Shown: piece by piece, positions 14,884 through 15,013 of the stretch
Numbering within the stretch: the first letter of the stretch is position 1
Layout: each line of letters begins with the position of its first letter
NCBI GenBank assembly: GCA_938082915.1
Contig: CALKCG010000151.1
Coordinates: forward strand, 1-15,013
Source: an uncultured archaeon
GTDB lineage: Archaea; Thermoproteota; CALKCG01; B24
DNA length: 15,013 bases
Reading direction: 5' to 3'
The notes under the pieces: generated by a model
The model's input: the letters and a program-made list of their open reading frames with translations, nothing else
The model's database searches: none
Told to the model about the DNA's origin: nothing
Translations under genes and position numbers: made by a program

Positions 14884-15013
14884 TTAAGTGTATCTATTAC
14901 ATATTGTAACTTCTGTAACTCCTGCTTGTTCAGCAACTTGTTTTTGCGTTCTCTTCTCTCCTTTTTCTATAGCTGCTATATATAATGCTGCAGCTGCTAT
15001 ACCTGTAGGCCCC
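14884..15013 (-). CDS. tfb: Transcription initiation factor B (TFB), C-terminal end, 5' part outside window
   Basis: Forty-two C-terminal residues are visible. GPTGIAAAALYIAAIEKGEK and RTQKQVAEQAGVTEVT correspond to the end of the second cyclin repeat of TFB, which recruits RNA polymerase and reads the BRE next to the TATA box. The last helices are odd: the family usually ends VTVRNRYKEL plus about ten residues, whereas this protein reads VTICNRYT and stops at the TAA at 14886-14884. The arginine of the recognition helix is thus cysteine, and the final helix is cut short. It could be a divergent TFB paralogue, a C-terminal truncation, or a sequence error. Identification as TFB is firm. Confidence 0.85.
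   Translation of the reverse strand, partial: GPTGIAAAALYIAAIEKGEKRTQKQVAEQAGVTEVTICNRYT

Noticed and set aside
14828..14950. Alternative frame through the TFB end (tail KRGMLKPRG)
   Set aside because: The TFB frame matches its family strongly over the same bases; the other frame has no recognisable product.

Overview
The window looks archaeal, most likely from the TACK/Thermoproteota branch (a Bathyarchaeia-like lineage is a guess). The reasons are a transcription factor B C-terminus at the right edge, TATA-like boxes about 26 bp upstream of start codons so that many messages would be leaderless, GTG/TTG starts, Shine-Dalgarno motifs mainly inside operons, an archaeal-type PUA protein and an aminopropyltransferase. 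No rRNA, tRNA or CRISPR array was seen.

Layout. 1-664: partial Gfo/Idh/MocA oxidoreductase on the minus strand, divergent from a glycosylation-rich surface protein (812-1585). 1554-2519: Yip1-like membrane protein. 2539-3646: a decayed patch with a degenerate tyrosine-recombinase tail and a VapBC toxin-antitoxin pair whose toxin carries an in-frame TAG. 4150-7554: a minus-strand operon of a 671-residue polytopic transporter-like protein (DUF6785/DUF6784, OPT-like), an intact two-helix PA14-domain protein and a second PA14 gene broken by a frameshift. 7965-8678: an unrecognised protein. 8843-10091: two more PA14 proteins, convergent. 10162-10842: an extracytoplasmic transglutaminase-like protein. 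11138-11583: a clear pseudogene of the transporter's C-terminal domain. 11921-12087: what looks like a decayed IS605/TnpB right end (omega-RNA-like). 12127-13784: a DUF362/ferredoxin protein and a PUA protein, probably one operon. 13907-15013: spermidine-synthase-like speE behind the 3' end of a TFB gene that stops unusually early.

How the genes fit together. The central theme is a repeated pairing of a large transporter-like membrane protein with small PA14 proteins that share one architecture: N-terminal helix, a PA14 domain carrying the DDG motif outside the membrane, C-terminal helix. One intact and one dead transporter copy, and three intact and one broken PA14 copy, lie within 8 kb. This suggests an expanding and decaying cell-surface module, perhaps for recognising and importing a sugar- or peptide-containing ligand; that function is inference. 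The flanks (speE, tfb, PUA, DUF362) look like ordinary chromosome. The mobile-element remnants and the broken toxin mark the middle as an accessory region.
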